Part shown: positions 35,766 through 45,064 of the stretch, in pieces
How positions within the stretch are numbered: the first letter of the stretch is position 1
How the letters are laid out: every line of letters starts with the position of its first letter
NCBI GenBank assembly: GCA_963823755.1
Contig: CAWGMP010000023.1
Coordinates: 306,891-370,890 of the forward strand
Length of the DNA: 64,000 nt
Origin: GCA-003244245 sp963823755
GTDB lineage: Bacteria; Actinomycetota; Actinomycetes; Mycobacteriales; Pseudonocardiaceae
Direction: 5' to 3'
Position numbers and translations under genes: made by a program
The notes under the pieces: generated by a model
Told to the model about the DNA's origin: nothing
The model's input: the letters and a program-made list of their open reading frames with translations, nothing else
Databases searched by the model: none

Positions 35766-37394
35766 TTAGACCGTAATCGTCGTACCGTCGAAGCGGGTGA
35801 CGGAGAAGCCGCCATATGGCTCGTTGAACAATCCGCCCAACTCTTCGAGCATTCCGATCGCGACCGCTTCGCCGAGTTTATTCGCCTCGTTTGCATCCGT
35901 GCGCCAATGCACGCCTGCGATATCACGTGCTTGTGAGATGTTCGAAGCGAGTTTGTTCAGCTCGCCACCGACCGTGAGCGGCGCCTCACCCGACGGAGCA
36001 ACGTATGGAATCAGCTTCGTCGGATCAGCCGGGTCCGGCACGACTGGATTCTTGATGAGCACTGACTCGTCAAAGAACCACTTCAACATCGTCACGCACG
36101 CGCCCGCCACAGTTGCGTGCCCCGAGCCGTACGCAGTGTGCAGAGGAGAGCCTTCGGGAAAGGCCACAGGCAGTAGGTGACTACCGAACGTTGCGAATAT
36201 TCCTTTGGGACCGTCCAACACCGACGACGTGAAGAGATCCGGATGGAACGGATACGTGGCCCGCCCCAGACGCTGTACTTCGACGTGTCCGCCGAATTCT
36301 TCCGGACGTAGACGGCGGTGGACGAGCCACTTCTGGTACCACTGGTGCTTGAGCGCGCGGGTCGCCGGCTCGCACACGAGTGTCGCAATCGCCGGCGCCC
36401 CGAACGTACCGAAACCGATATCCGCAGGCGAGCCACTCAGGCCGGCGGGCAACGGCAGACCGGTTCCGGTACCGTCGATGAACTGGCCGTAGGGATTCCC
36501 CGCATCTGCTGGATACGGTGCGCCAGCGGGATCGGCCCCGCCGAGCAGGTTCACGCACGCGACGAAATATGCTTGAAACAGGAAATCCGTGTGGACGTAC
36601 TGTCCGATCGCCCGACCGGTGTGGCAGAACACCCGTGGGCCGGCTCCGATCGCCGCCGACTTCGGGGGCTGACAGCCGTTGATCACATTCAGCCAATCAG
36701 CAAAGGTCGTGTTGAAATCAACGCCCTTTTTATTGGTCAGGATCGTCGTGTCGATGCGCTGGGCACCGAAATTGACGGGTTGCAAGAGAAATTGCGAGAT
36801 GTAGGGACCGGTCGTGCAGCCTGGGTACTCGTCGCGGAACAGCGTCTGCGGAGTGACTTTCCCACCGACTTTCGGCCCGCGAAAATCGCTGAGCTTCGAA
36901 AGATCAGCTGCTGCCGCCGAAGCCCGCGGGTCCGTGCCGTAGTTGGCAAAATCGACGTCACGCAGAAGCGACATCCAATACAGTTCGACCATTTCGCCCG
37001 CCTCTTGGGCGCTTGCGAAGGCGGGTGCCGGCGGCATCGTCAGCTGATGCGAGTCGATCCCTTCGAGATCGAACGCGTACGCCGACTGTGGATTAACGAA
37101 GCGCCGACGCTTCGTCGGATCGCTGCAACCAAGCGCGCCGTTGGACGCGAGCGCATCGAAGTCGCTCGATCTACCGTTTCGAAGCGCCGACAGGAGCGCG
37201 GCATAGGCTGCTGGGATCACCTCACCGGTATCAGGATCGTGAGCCAGTCCCTTGGTTGAGTTCCCGATCTTGTTCACGTACCGGGCCTCGTCGCCGTTGT
37301 TGGCATGGACCGGATTGGGGCGGGAGAAATCCTCCTCCGCCGCATCGATGCGCAGCCTGCGAGCGGTGATGCGACGTTCGATCGAATTGAGCAT
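35766..37394 (-). CDS. vanadium-dependent haloperoxidase-like protein
   Basis: A 542-residue protein of the PAP2/vanadium-peroxidase superfamily. The vanadate-binding motifs are complete: KWLVHRRLRPEEFGG near residue 355 (Lys, Arg), LHTAYGSGHATVAG near 420 (Ser-Gly-His, plus the earlier His seen in algal bromoperoxidases) and DIAGVHWRTDANE near 497 (the histidine that ligates vanadium). The RPEEFGG and GVHWRTD wording is that of the algal/cyanobacterial bromoperoxidase type, not the Streptomyces chloroperoxidases. It oxidises halides with peroxide. There is no signal peptide. Its neighbours do not form an evident halogenation pathway. Confidence 0.85.
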   Translation of the reverse strand: MLNSIERRITARRLRIDAAEEDFSRPNPVHANNGDEARYVNKIGNSTKGLAHDPDTGEVIPAAYAALLSALRNGRSSDFDALASNGALGCSDPTKRRRFVNPQSAYAFDLEGIDSHQLTMPPAPAFASAQEAGEMVELYWMSLLRDVDFANYGTDPRASAAAADLSKLSDFRGPKVGGKVTPQTLFRDEYPGCTTGPYISQFLLQPVNFGAQRIDTTILTNKKGVDFNTTFADWLNVINGCQPPKSAAIGAGPRVFCHTGRAIGQYVHTDFLFQAYFVACVNLLGGADPAGAPYPADAGNPYGQFIDGTGTGLPLPAGLSGSPADIGFGTFGAPAIATLVCEPATRALKHQWYQKWLVHRRLRPEEFGGHVEVQRLGRATYPFHPDLFTSSVLDGPKGIFATFGSHLLPVAFPEGSPLHTAYGSGHATVAGACVTMLKWFFDESVLIKNPVVPDPADPTKLIPYVAPSGEAPLTVGGELNKLASNISQARDIAGVHWRTDANEANKLGEAVAIGMLEELGGLFNEPYGGFSVTRFDGTTITV

Positions 37395-37744
37395 TCCAAC
37401 TCCTACTCGTTGGTTGTTTATTCAGCACATGGTTGATCTTTCTTGTTCGCGATGAACAATCCTTCACCTCCGTCCGCCGTTTCGGCGTCTCAATGCCCGA
37501 GCGCCATCTGTCGACCCCAAATTAGCTACCACCGGAAAGAGCACGTGCACCGCCCGGTAAGTACGTCATACCCAACCCCGATCGGGTGAACTGTGCGGCA
37601 GAGAAGAAGACTCAAGGCAGCGAGTGGCACCGCTGATCAGCTGAACTGATCACATCGCTGTTCGACGCCTAGCGGGTCACCGTCGCGCATTTACGAGATA
37701 CATCGAGCGCTCAGCCATTATGCTCACCCACCGGCGCAGCATTG

Positions 37745-38287
37745 TCATCGACCTTCGTCACGAGTGGACTGATGTTCTGCGGAGTCCGTAGTGCGGTACA
37801 ACGTGCTGGCGATCACGAGACTGGCGGTGAAGAGGACGAGGTCTTTGATGACGTACTGGCCTTCCAGTGTCGGGGCGTGGTCCGGACCACTGAACAGACG
37901 GTAAGGAAGCAACACGATAGGGGAGAGTATTCCTATGACCCAGAGTAACAGGAGGTAGATCGTCACGTGCAATCCCCTCGCAAGGATCAGCGATAGTCCG
38001 ATGAAGCACTCCAGTGTGGCGGTCCCCACTATCGCTATCATGTCAGGCACGAGACCGAAGGTCATCGCATGTGTAGTCGCCTTCACCAGATTCTCGGCCG
38101 GGCTGACACCTGGGAAATATTTCAAAACGCCGAACCCGAGGACTATCAACCCCAGACTGATACGCAACATGCTTATGCTGTAACGGGTCAGCCATGCCTC
38201 GAATCGCTGAAGTCTCAGTGGGGCAGTCTTCTCGCTGGCGCCACGGTCGTGCACAACTTCTCTCGATACCGAACGTCTGCGGATCAT
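37745..38287 (-). CDS. DoxX/DUF417-like membrane protein
   Basis: About 180 residues with four hydrophobic helices: LRISLGLIVLGFGVLKYFPG, AIVGTATLECFIGLSLILAR, VTIYLLLLWVIGILSPIVLL and a fourth near the end. The G-L-K-Y-F-P-G in helix 1 and E-C-F-I-G-L in helix 3 resemble the DoxX/DUF417 group. The ATG at 38287 is chosen since GAGGA lies 6 nt upstream; ATGs at 38293 and 38311 are also possible. It follows the haloperoxidase gene on the same strand side after a 350-bp gap (37395-37744) in which I see nothing. Confidence 0.7.
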   Translation of the reverse strand: MIRRRSVSREVVHDRGASEKTAPLRLQRFEAWLTRYSISMLRISLGLIVLGFGVLKYFPGVSPAENLVKATTHAMTFGLVPDMIAIVGTATLECFIGLSLILARGLHVTIYLLLLWVIGILSPIVLLPYRLFSGPDHAPTLEGQYVIKDLVLFTASLVIASTLYRTTDSAEHQSTRDEGR

Positions 38288-38449
38288 GATCATTCCTCGA
38301 TCTGAGTTCACAAATACGTAGAACGATGACGCGACTGGTCCATACCTTGAAAACGAATTAAATTCGCAACCACCCTACGAGCTGCGCCACCGCCGACAGG
38401 AACAGGAGCTAACCGAAGTCCACGGCGAGCGCCCTGTTCGCCGAACCAG

Positions 38450-38944
38450 TCAGCCACCGCGGCTCTGTTCCACGAGGCAAACCGCAACGACCGCAGAGCG
38501 AGTTACACCATCCCCTTGCCGGCGGCTGCAGACCGGATGGTTCAGGACCGGCGGAGACTGCGGGGGCCGCCTTGAAGCGTACCCATCGGCATCCAGACCG
38601 AGGCCGTGCTGACGGATGGGTGTGGCGACCGCCTGGCCGAAGACATGATCCTCCGCGTCAGCCTGACCCCCAAGCAGACCTTTCGCACCATGCCGAGCAT
38701 CGAAAAACGCCCGCGGCGTCGGAACCACCGGCAGGTCCGTGCCGTGCGGCTTAGGGCTGTTACTGAAGTAGGCATCGTGCCTGGCCAGGCTCGCAATCGC
38801 GAGCGCCCGCGAGCGGCCAGCCAGGCCTTGCACTCCAGACTCGCTTGGTTGGCGCATAGTATGCGTCGTGCGGTCAGCCTCCGTGGCGACCTCGTTCCAG
38901 CACAAGATGAGATCCACTTTTCCCTCCCGAAATGCGCTGCACAA
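38450..38944 (-). other. open frame in a decayed stretch, unassigned
   Basis: The minus strand has an open frame of 164 codons with a coherent start (FREGKVDLILCWNEVATEAD) and a less protein-like remainder. I cannot place it in a family; the first residues faintly recall a serine recombinase segment. Two overlapping frames of similar length on the same bases make chance plausible in this GC-rich DNA. The whole stretch 38312-39294 otherwise shows no supported gene and appears degenerate. Confidence 0.2.
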
Positions 38945-39294
38945 ACCGGCGTCATTAGGTCAAGAGGAGGGACTACCCACCGCTGATACCGTCGTTGGGG
39001 ACGTATTTGCCCGAGACGGCAGCACTAGAACGATCTGGGATGACTCCGATAGTACGTGATGCGACTGAGCGTCATACTCTCGTCTATTGCTCTTATTGCA
39101 TGGACGCCACGGTCGCACGGTACCGAGCGTGCGGGAGCTTCACGTCATCAGGCCCTGGTCGATTCGGAACGTGACCGGGTGGTCGTGTGGCCCTGGAATC
39201 GTCAGTGCCGCGCCGGAGTGTTGGGAGCACCTGGTGTCGCGACCTGAGTGGGGGGTGTCGGGTTGAGCACTGTCGGCTGAAGACGATGGTGCGT

Positions 39295-39567
39295 CTAAAA
39301 GATCCTCAGTCGCTCCAGCTCTGCCTCGGCATGAGGACGAATGTAGAGCGCGCCCCCCGCTTTCATGATCTCTTCTACCAACTCGTAGACCTGCACGGCC
39401 CGGTTGATCGTGTCCGTCTTACTGTCCCCGGTCATCGCCACCGTGCTGTCTAGCGCCCGGGAGGAGCGGGGGGTGAGGTTGACGGTCACTCTCTCCAGCG
39501 GGCCCCGTCCGCGACCAGAGTCCACCCGGTTCTCCTGACCCGCGACCGACTGAGCGCTTCGAGGCAT
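39295..39567 (-). CDS. ribbon-helix-helix-type small protein
   Basis: A 90-residue protein with the conserved block ERVTVNLTPRSSRALDSTVA, TGDSKTDTINRAVQVYELVE, EIMKAGGALYIRPHAEAELE. The strand plus two helices resemble CopG/Arc DNA-binding proteins; many actinobacteria have several such single-gene copies and their targets are unknown. The ATG at 39567 follows GGGAGG at 4-5 nt, which is preferred over the ATG at 39588. No toxin gene adjoins it. Confidence 0.75.
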   Translation of the reverse strand: MPRSAQSVAGQENRVDSGRGRGPLERVTVNLTPRSSRALDSTVAMTGDSKTDTINRAVQVYELVEEIMKAGGALYIRPHAEAELERLRIF

Positions 39568-39787
39568 CCGAACCTCCCACCCCTTCACAATAGTGTTCTG
39601 ACCAGGCCGCCGGTATGCCCCGTGCCGGTCACGAGGTCTCGCCCAGGTCAGCCCATCTCCCGTGGTGGCGAGCGGTCAATGCATGAGACGAAGTATGCCT
39701 GGTTGCCGTGTATGTGTCAACCTCTAGTCCGAACAAAGTATGTTCAAGAGTCTTCCTTATCAGATTTTTCAGCACCTTCCACGCGGT

Positions 39788-39807
39788 CATCTGCTGTACA
39801 TCAGATG
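39788..39807. promoter_or_regulatory. short palindrome upstream of a membrane-protein gene
   Basis: CATCTG and CAGATG flank an 8-bp spacer, 73 bp before the GTG at 39880. Possible operator; no regulator known. Confidence 0.25.
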
Positions 39808-39879
39808 CTTCCAAAAGGTACACTGCGCGCGGGAGCACCTGGATCCGCCGGATAACCGGCCGACGCGAGGAGACCGAGC

Positions 39880-40290
39880 GTGCGGGAGATCACCCATACC
39901 GACCTGACAGAACTAGAAGGCGAGCCGACCGCTCGTGCCGACGTCTTCCACGACACCGTCAACCACTCGACGGAGCTGCGCTGGCTCGGGGCGAGCATCA
40001 AGAACACGTCGTCGGGCCCGGCGCATTCGTCAGCGAACATCTGCTCAGGCGTACTACAGCTCTCGATCACGAGCGCAATCTGCGCTGCCATCATCGGTGG
40101 CGTACTCGGTGGACTGTCCGCCGCACCGGGGTGGCTCGTAGTCACGTCGGTGTTGACCGCATTTGCTACACCGATCCTGGCAGGCGTGAGCTTACTGTTC
40201 CAGGCGACAAATGACAGGCCCAGCTCGACGGACCCGGCGCGCGTGGACCCTGGCCGCCCCGCGCGTAAAAAGCGGACGAAGAGGCGCTAG
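39880..40290 (+). CDS. small membrane protein, hypothetical
   Basis: A 136-residue protein from a GTG with GAGGAG 8 nt upstream. The N-terminal 60 residues are polar; two hydrophobic helices follow (SITSAICAAIIGGVLGGLSA, VVTSVLTAFATPILAGVSLL) and the C-terminus is strongly basic (RPARKKRTKRR), placing both ends in the cytoplasm. No family is recognised. It is followed by an unrelated methyltransferase gene 270 bp away; that gap contains a GC-rich hairpin but no gene. Confidence 0.55.
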   Translation: MREITHTDLTELEGEPTARADVFHDTVNHSTELRWLGASIKNTSSGPAHSSANICSGVLQLSITSAICAAIIGGVLGGLSAAPGWLVVTSVLTAFATPILAGVSLLFQATNDRPSSTDPARVDPGRPARKKRTKRR

Positions 40291-40558
40291 AAACTTAGGC
40301 TCGCCTTACTGAAACAGACGGACTGGGCGCAGCGCCGGGACGCCCAGACAACACACCGCCCCCGTTGCGTGCAGATGCCAGGGGCGGACCTCTGCCACCA
40401 CGTCGAGCTGCCTCATCGCGCTCGCCCGTCGCTGAACCCGGTGGACATTGCAGGTGATCGTCTGTGGAAACCATCACGTTCCATGCATGATGCGGCGACG
40501 GCTGGCAGACTTCTTAGCAAGACTTACGAAATTTGTTGTCGAGAGAAACGGAGACCTC

Positions 40559-41434
40559 ATGATCAGTGCCGACGAGCAGTGGGACGTCGTGTCCGGTGTG
40601 GGGCTGACGGCGCTGGGAGTGGCCGCGGCGCGGGCCCTCGAGACGCACCGAACCGATGCCCTGGTCCAGGACCGACTGGCCGAACAGTTCGTCAAGAACG
40701 CACAGCCGTCGATAGCCATGCCCACCAGCCCGGACGACACCGCCTCCTCGGACGCGTGGCGGTCGATGGCTGACTGCGTCGGGGTGCGTTCCCGCTTTTT
40801 CGACGAGTACTTCATCACCGCGACCGAGTCAGGAGTGGACCAGATCGTGGTGCTGGCTGCCGGGCTGGACGCGCGCGCGTACCGCTTGAACTGGCCTCGG
40901 GTATGCCACCTCTACGAGGTGGATCAGCCCAAGGTGCTGGAGTTCAAAGACGCAGTGCTCGGCAAGGTCGCCGCCACGACCACGTGCACCCGGCACGTCG
41001 TGGGTACCGACCTGCGCGAGGACTGGGCGGGAGCGCTGTTGGCGGCCGGCTTCGATCCAGCCAGACCTACCGCCTGGCTAGCCGAGGGGCTGTTGCCCTA
41101 CTTGCCCGCCGCCGCGGAAGACCAGTTGTTCGACCAGATCGACCGACTGTCGTCGCCGGGCAGCCGGATTGCCGTCGAGCACGTCAGCGATGTGACGGCC
41201 GTGGTGGACCATCCGATGATCAACCGGTCCGTGCAGCAGCTCGGTGTCGACATTCGTGAATTGTGGAACCGGGAGCCTCGCCGTCCAGTCGACGAGCGCC
41301 TGCGCTCGCAAGGATGGGTACTGACCAGCAAGTCCATCGCTGAGACCGCCCGATGCTTCGGGCGCGAGCTCGACACGGACTCTGACGCCGGCATCGGCGA
41401 ATACATAGTGCTGTGCGCGGGCTCTCGGGGCTGA
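40559..41434 (+). CDS. SAM-dependent methyltransferase, TIGR00027 family
   Basis: A 291-residue class I methyltransferase of the leucine-carboxyl-methyltransferase-like group abundant in actinobacteria. Motifs: SRFFDEYFITATESGVDQIV, VLAAGLDARAYRLNWP (motif I), VYEVDQPKVLEFK-type LYEVDQPKVLEFK, VGTDLREDW and AWLAEGLLPYLP. They methylate carboxyl or hydroxyl groups of unknown small molecules. The ATG at 40559 follows ACGGAGA. It has no evident operon partner. Confidence 0.88.
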   Translation: MISADEQWDVVSGVGLTALGVAAARALETHRTDALVQDRLAEQFVKNAQPSIAMPTSPDDTASSDAWRSMADCVGVRSRFFDEYFITATESGVDQIVVLAAGLDARAYRLNWPRVCHLYEVDQPKVLEFKDAVLGKVAATTTCTRHVVGTDLREDWAGALLAAGFDPARPTAWLAEGLLPYLPAAAEDQLFDQIDRLSSPGSRIAVEHVSDVTAVVDHPMINRSVQQLGVDIRELWNREPRRPVDERLRSQGWVLTSKSIAETARCFGRELDTDSDAGIGEYIVLCAGSRG

Positions 41435-41598
41435 CCTTGGCGACGGTTGAACGGGATCGAGCCATGCGGCTTTGGCCCAAAGGTTGCGGAGGTGGTCGAG
41501 TAGGAGCTGGACCGCGGGTCCGAGGTGCCGGTCGGGGTGGGTGGCGAGGTGGACGGTGCAGACCGCGCCCGAGCGCCGATAACGGGGGAGTGTGACAG

Positions 41599-42070
41599 CT
41601 AGAGCCGGTCGGTTGAGGATCCGCCGAGCAGCAAAGTGTCGAGTTCCCGGAAAAGTCCGACGCGGCCATGGAGTGCCCTGATCGCCGAGAGCGTGCCCTT
41701 CACGTAGGGTTCGGCAGAGGAGCCCGCGTCGTGCCGGATGGCAGCCGCCCATCGGGCAAGAACCGTCTTTGGCGGTGCAGAGCGGCGCTCAAGCGCGCGG
41801 TGAACGGGGATGAGGTGAGCGACTGCTCCCAAACTGAGACCGGCGATGTGGCGGCTGCCATGCCATGCCGCGTCACTGGACAGCGCCCGGTCCCGGCTGC
41901 TGGCGTTGCCCAGCACCACAAGGCGACCAAAGGGGGCGAGTTGCTCGAAGGCCTGCGCGCAGCTCGCCACCGACCGGGTCGATAACGACGTCCACACCAC
42001 CACCACCCGTCAAGTCGCGGAACAGGGTATCGACGAACCCGGCGTGTTGTGACCCCATCGTCCGGTTGCT
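41599..42070 (-). pseudogene. zinc-type alcohol dehydrogenase/quinone oxidoreductase, 3' part
   Basis: The minus strand reads RDLTGGGGVDVVIDPVGGEL in one frame, then after a one-base shift near 41970 AFEQLAPFGRLVVLGNASSR, SLGAVAHLIPVHRALERR and on to a stop at 41599. This is the C-terminal half of an MDR-superfamily quinone oxidoreductase. The N-terminal catalytic and NADP-binding parts are absent. It is a truncated, frameshifted remnant. Confidence 0.7.
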
Positions 42071-42196
42071 GTGCCTGGCGCAGTTGCCTATCGTCAGCAG
42101 AGGTTGGACCACTAGCCGCTACTGCGGCACGCCTGCGGGGTGGTCTGACTGAGGCCTCTCGTGGCACGGACACACGAGCACGGGGGTGTCGGCGAA

Positions 42197-43255
42197 ATGG
42201 GTTCTGCTCCGAGGACCAGCCCGGTTCGGGCCGATGGCGGACCGGTGTTCGCGATGGAGGTCTCCTCGAATGCCCTCCGCAGCCGGGTGGCTCTCAGCGG
42301 AGAGCTCGATCTGGCCACCGCCCCCGTTCTGCAGCAGGTACTCGACCAGCTCTGCCGAGATGGCTATCAGGAGATCGTGCTCGACCTGTCCGGGCTGGAA
42401 TTCCTGAGCGCCGCCGGGTTGGCAGTGTTCCACCACGCTGATGACCACCTCCGCGCCGCCGGCGGTCGGCTCATCCTCCACCGCCCTGGGCGGCTGGTCC
42501 GCCGTGTCCTGGCGATCACCGAACTGGACACCGTCTTGACCATCCGGCCAGCGACCGCGCACAGCCTCGACCGCGCGGGCACTAACGGGATCGCGACCGT
42601 GTACGCCACCAACGGACACGGCCGCGGTGAACCAGCGAGCCAGCCGTCCGCCGACCACTTGGGAGCCGGGATGATAGGCAACGACACGGTATCGACGAAG
42701 TATGCGACTGGGCAACCAACCTCAGGAGAGGTGGCTGATACGGCACCTGTACTGGCCGCGGTGTGGTGCCGCTCGGTGGGGACCGCCTGGACATTGGAGC
42801 TTCACCAGCTCCGCCGTGACACATCGCCCCCGACGCTCGTGGACTGGATCAGCTCGGGCGTGCCCATCTCACAACCACGGCCCCCCGAGTCGGTGGCCCG
42901 CGAACTGCTCACGCAACGTGGTCTGCACCTGTTCGGCGATTCCTCCGCGGGCCCCTACACGGGCAGTCGGCGCGGCATCGGCTACGTGGCCAGGAACGCT
43001 GAGATCATCACCCTCGCACACCTCGTGCGCGACATTGTCACCGAGACCGGGCTGCACCCTGTGATACTGGCCGCGCAGTGGGTCGTCGCCGGATTCTCTG
43101 CCGACGCCGCCGCGAGATGGATACGCCAGGGAGTCCATTCACCACAAGCGGCACAGCACCAAACGGCGCCATCGGAGCCCATCGTGGCGCCACCCACACA
43201 ATCGGCCACAACGCCCTCACCTGACCTCAGTAGGATCGGCCATCGCCTCAGGTAG
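42197..43255 (+). CDS. STAS-domain protein with an extra C-terminal domain
   Basis: About 352 residues. Residues 15-120 are a STAS anti-sigma antagonist: ALRSRVALSGELDLATAPVL, EIVLDLSGLEFLSAAGLAVF, with the phosphorylatable position in FLSAAG. After a polar linker comes a second part of about 140 residues with AAVWCRSVGTAWTLELHQLR, LLTQRGLHLFGDSSAGP, IGYVARNAEIITLAHLVRDI and a Pro-rich end; I do not recognise it. Some actinomycete STAS proteins have such partners, suggesting phospho-signalling to sigma factors. An upstream GTG at 42161 is an alternative start. Confidence 0.7.
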   Translation: MGSAPRTSPVRADGGPVFAMEVSSNALRSRVALSGELDLATAPVLQQVLDQLCRDGYQEIVLDLSGLEFLSAAGLAVFHHADDHLRAAGGRLILHRPGRLVRRVLAITELDTVLTIRPATAHSLDRAGTNGIATVYATNGHGRGEPASQPSADHLGAGMIGNDTVSTKYATGQPTSGEVADTAPVLAAVWCRSVGTAWTLELHQLRRDTSPPTLVDWISSGVPISQPRPPESVARELLTQRGLHLFGDSSAGPYTGSRRGIGYVARNAEIITLAHLVRDIVTETGLHPVILAAQWVVAGFSADAAARWIRQGVHSPQAAQHQTAPSEPIVAPPTQSATTPSPDLSRIGHRLR

Positions 43256-43709
43256 TAAGAGTTCACCGGCACCATCCGTTCCATGAGAGGTCACGTGGGC
43301 GCTGCGATGCCGTGACGTCGATTGAATTCAGGAAACGGGCGGCCGTCGCCATTCCTGCAGGTCGGTTCGTTCGAAGCGAATTCCCCATGTCCGTTCCCAA
43401 GGCTCACGAGAAGCGTGGCGGATTCACGCCACCACCCACATCACCTACACCGGCACCCTCTACGGAGGTCCCAACGACATCGGCGGCGCGCACTAGACGC
43501 TGTTCAACACCGCTCATGAGACGTTTTCGACACCATCGTGGGGCGGCTTGGGGGATCCGTTGCTTCACGGTCTAGCGACACGTGAGGCCAGGGAGCAGCC
43601 AGAGATGACCGCGGTGCACTTCGCGGTGACCGTCCCCACCTGACGGCCTGCTCCATGTCGCGGCCGATCGACCGTGCCTCGACGCCGTCGCTGGCTTGCG
43701 TGGACAATG

Positions 43710-43994
43710 GCCGGCGTGGATCCCGAACCGCTCCGGATGGCAGACGGTCATGTCTGGTACTTCGACTACAGCCCAGAGACCCAGCTCTACACAATCACGG
43801 TCAAGACAGCGAAAAACGGAGTGTGCTCGCGCATGACGATGACCGCGGATGACGTGCAACGTTTTGCGCACACCCTGACTGGCACACTGGACAGTCTCGC
43901 GGCGGGCACGGCGGAGCCGGGCATCGTGGTGACCGAGGACGCGATCGTCGTCATAGAAGTCGAGAGGCGAGGAACCGAGGATGGCGACGGTTAG
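43710..43994 (+). CDS. hypothetical protein, 94 residues
   Basis: The frame reads MAGVDPEPLRMADGHVWYFD, SPETQLYTITVKTAKNGVCS, FAHTLTGTLDSLAAGTAEPG and ends with a strand-rich tail (GIVVTEDAIVVIEVER). Composition is protein-like, with alternating beta pattern. No family recognised. It overlaps the next gene by 14 bp, which suggests that both are real and translated together. The 450 bp before it (43256-43709) hold a decayed frame but nothing I can support. Confidence 0.5.
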   Translation, partial: AGVDPEPLRMADGHVWYFDYSPETQLYTITVKTAKNGVCSRMTMTADDVQRFAHTLTGTLDSLAAGTAEPGIVVTEDAIVVIEVERRGTEDGDG

Positions 43995-44319
43995 CCGTCG
44001 AAGACGCGGATACCTCGAGTTGTCGCTCTCCTCAAGCGGCACCGCAGGCAGCGCCACGCCGCGCCCACGAATCCAGAGCGAAAGCCGCCAAGGTCACCGG
44101 CGCATCCGGGTGTGGTATCCAACAAGCCGAGGTCGTCCGACACGATGCACACTGACACCTGATGTCGTTGCCGCCCTCGGTCGCGCACACGGCAAGCGGA
44201 GAGGACTGATCACAATTCGTTGGACGTTGTGGCTGTCACTGTTGTTAGTCCTGGTTTTCGCGATCACCGTCGGTTACCACCTCGGCGCGGCATACATGGA
44301 CCAGCTGCTTACCCGGTGA
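43981..44319 (+). CDS. hypothetical protein with one C-terminal membrane helix
   Basis: A 112-residue basic protein; the first 75 residues hold many Arg and a WYPTSRGRPTR stretch, followed by a single membrane helix (WTLWLSLLLVLVFAITVGY) and a short tail. It begins inside the end of the preceding hypothetical gene (14-bp overlap, GAGGCGAGG upstream of the ATG). Likely a small membrane-anchored partner of that gene; function unknown. Confidence 0.5.
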   Translation: MATVSRRRRGYLELSLSSSGTAGSATPRPRIQSESRQGHRRIRVWYPTSRGRPTRCTLTPDVVAALGRAHGKRRGLITIRWTLWLSLLLVLVFAITVGYHLGAAYMDQLLTR

Positions 44320-44657
44320 GCCGACCCCGTGAGATCCCCCAGCTTGGGCGGTCTGTGTCTGGCAGAGTCCTGGCTGTGTGTGCCAGGACGAACTCTTTGC
44401 TGCGCAGCCTTGACCAACTCGGCTGCGTGACACCGCACACGTTCTTCAGGTACCGCCTGTCGCCACTCCTGCCCCAGCGGTCACTGCCCTGTGGTGTGCA
44501 CCCGGTGCCGGGCCGCCGTCCTCGTCCACCCCCGACCGCGGCGGGCGCAAGCCCATCAGCGATGATCACTTGCGTGCGGGTGAGTCCTTCCCTCCCCCGC
44601 CACCAGGTGCAGTCAAGGACGCGATAAAGGGGGATGGAAGGAAATGAGAGGCACAAG

Positions 44658-44744
44658 ATGACCCAGGACAATACGGCACAGACCGCCGGTACACCAACCC
44701 ACGACCAGACGTTAGACGCGGGTGCACGCCGCGCGCCCCAGTGA
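44658..44744 (+). CDS. very small ORF, 28 residues
   Basis: ATG at 44658 has GAGAGG 8 nt upstream and opens a 28-codon polar frame (MTQDNTAQTAGTPTHDQTL). It could be a leader or an unrelated short peptide. There is no further evidence. Confidence 0.2.
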   Translation: MTQDNTAQTAGTPTHDQTLDAGARRAPQ

Positions 44745-44851
44745 TGACCGAACCGTCATACTCGCAATCTAGGTCGTTTTTTTGGTTCCCCCTTGCTCAG
44801 CAACGACATGCCGTTGATCAGCGAGACCGCGGGGTGCCCTTGGGTGCGTCG

Positions 44852-44977
44852 ATGCACTGCCTGTGCGGTGTTACTCACCCACGCGGGCGCGACGGTGAGA
44901 TGGAGTGGTTGTGGCCTACCTGCCCAACATGCTGGGACCAGACATGCATCATTATCGGGCTTCGCCCACCCCGGTGA
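44852..44977 (+). CDS. small Cys-rich ORF, 41 residues
   Basis: The frame reads MHCLCGVTHPRGRDGEMEWL then WPTCPTCWDQTCIIIGL. It has two Cys pairs (C-x-C and C-x2-C) that could bind zinc. A ribosome binding site is not obvious, and a competing frame covers the same bases (44793-45065). It might be a small zinc ribbon or chance. Confidence 0.25.
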   Translation: MHCLCGVTHPRGRDGEMEWLWPTCPTCWDQTCIIIGLRPPR

Positions 44978-45064
44978 TCAAGGAGTCGAAGCCGAGGATA
45001 TTCACGTTGTTATGCGGAGCGACGGTCAACAGGCGCTTGACAGCGACGACATGGGAGGTGGCTG

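Noticed and set aside
38450..38944. Serine-recombinase assignment for the minus-strand frame
   Set aside because: Only a few residues (GKVDLILCW) fit a recombinase, and catalytic motifs are absent; kept only as an unassigned frame.
40310..40362. GC-rich hairpin after the small membrane-protein gene
   Set aside because: GGGCG and CGCCC segments can pair, but the stem is short and imperfect and many like it are expected by chance in this DNA.
43312..43620. Decayed frame with TYTGTLYGGPNDIGGAH and a following stop
   Set aside because: It reads like an old coding remnant but I could not place it in any family, so no feature is claimed.
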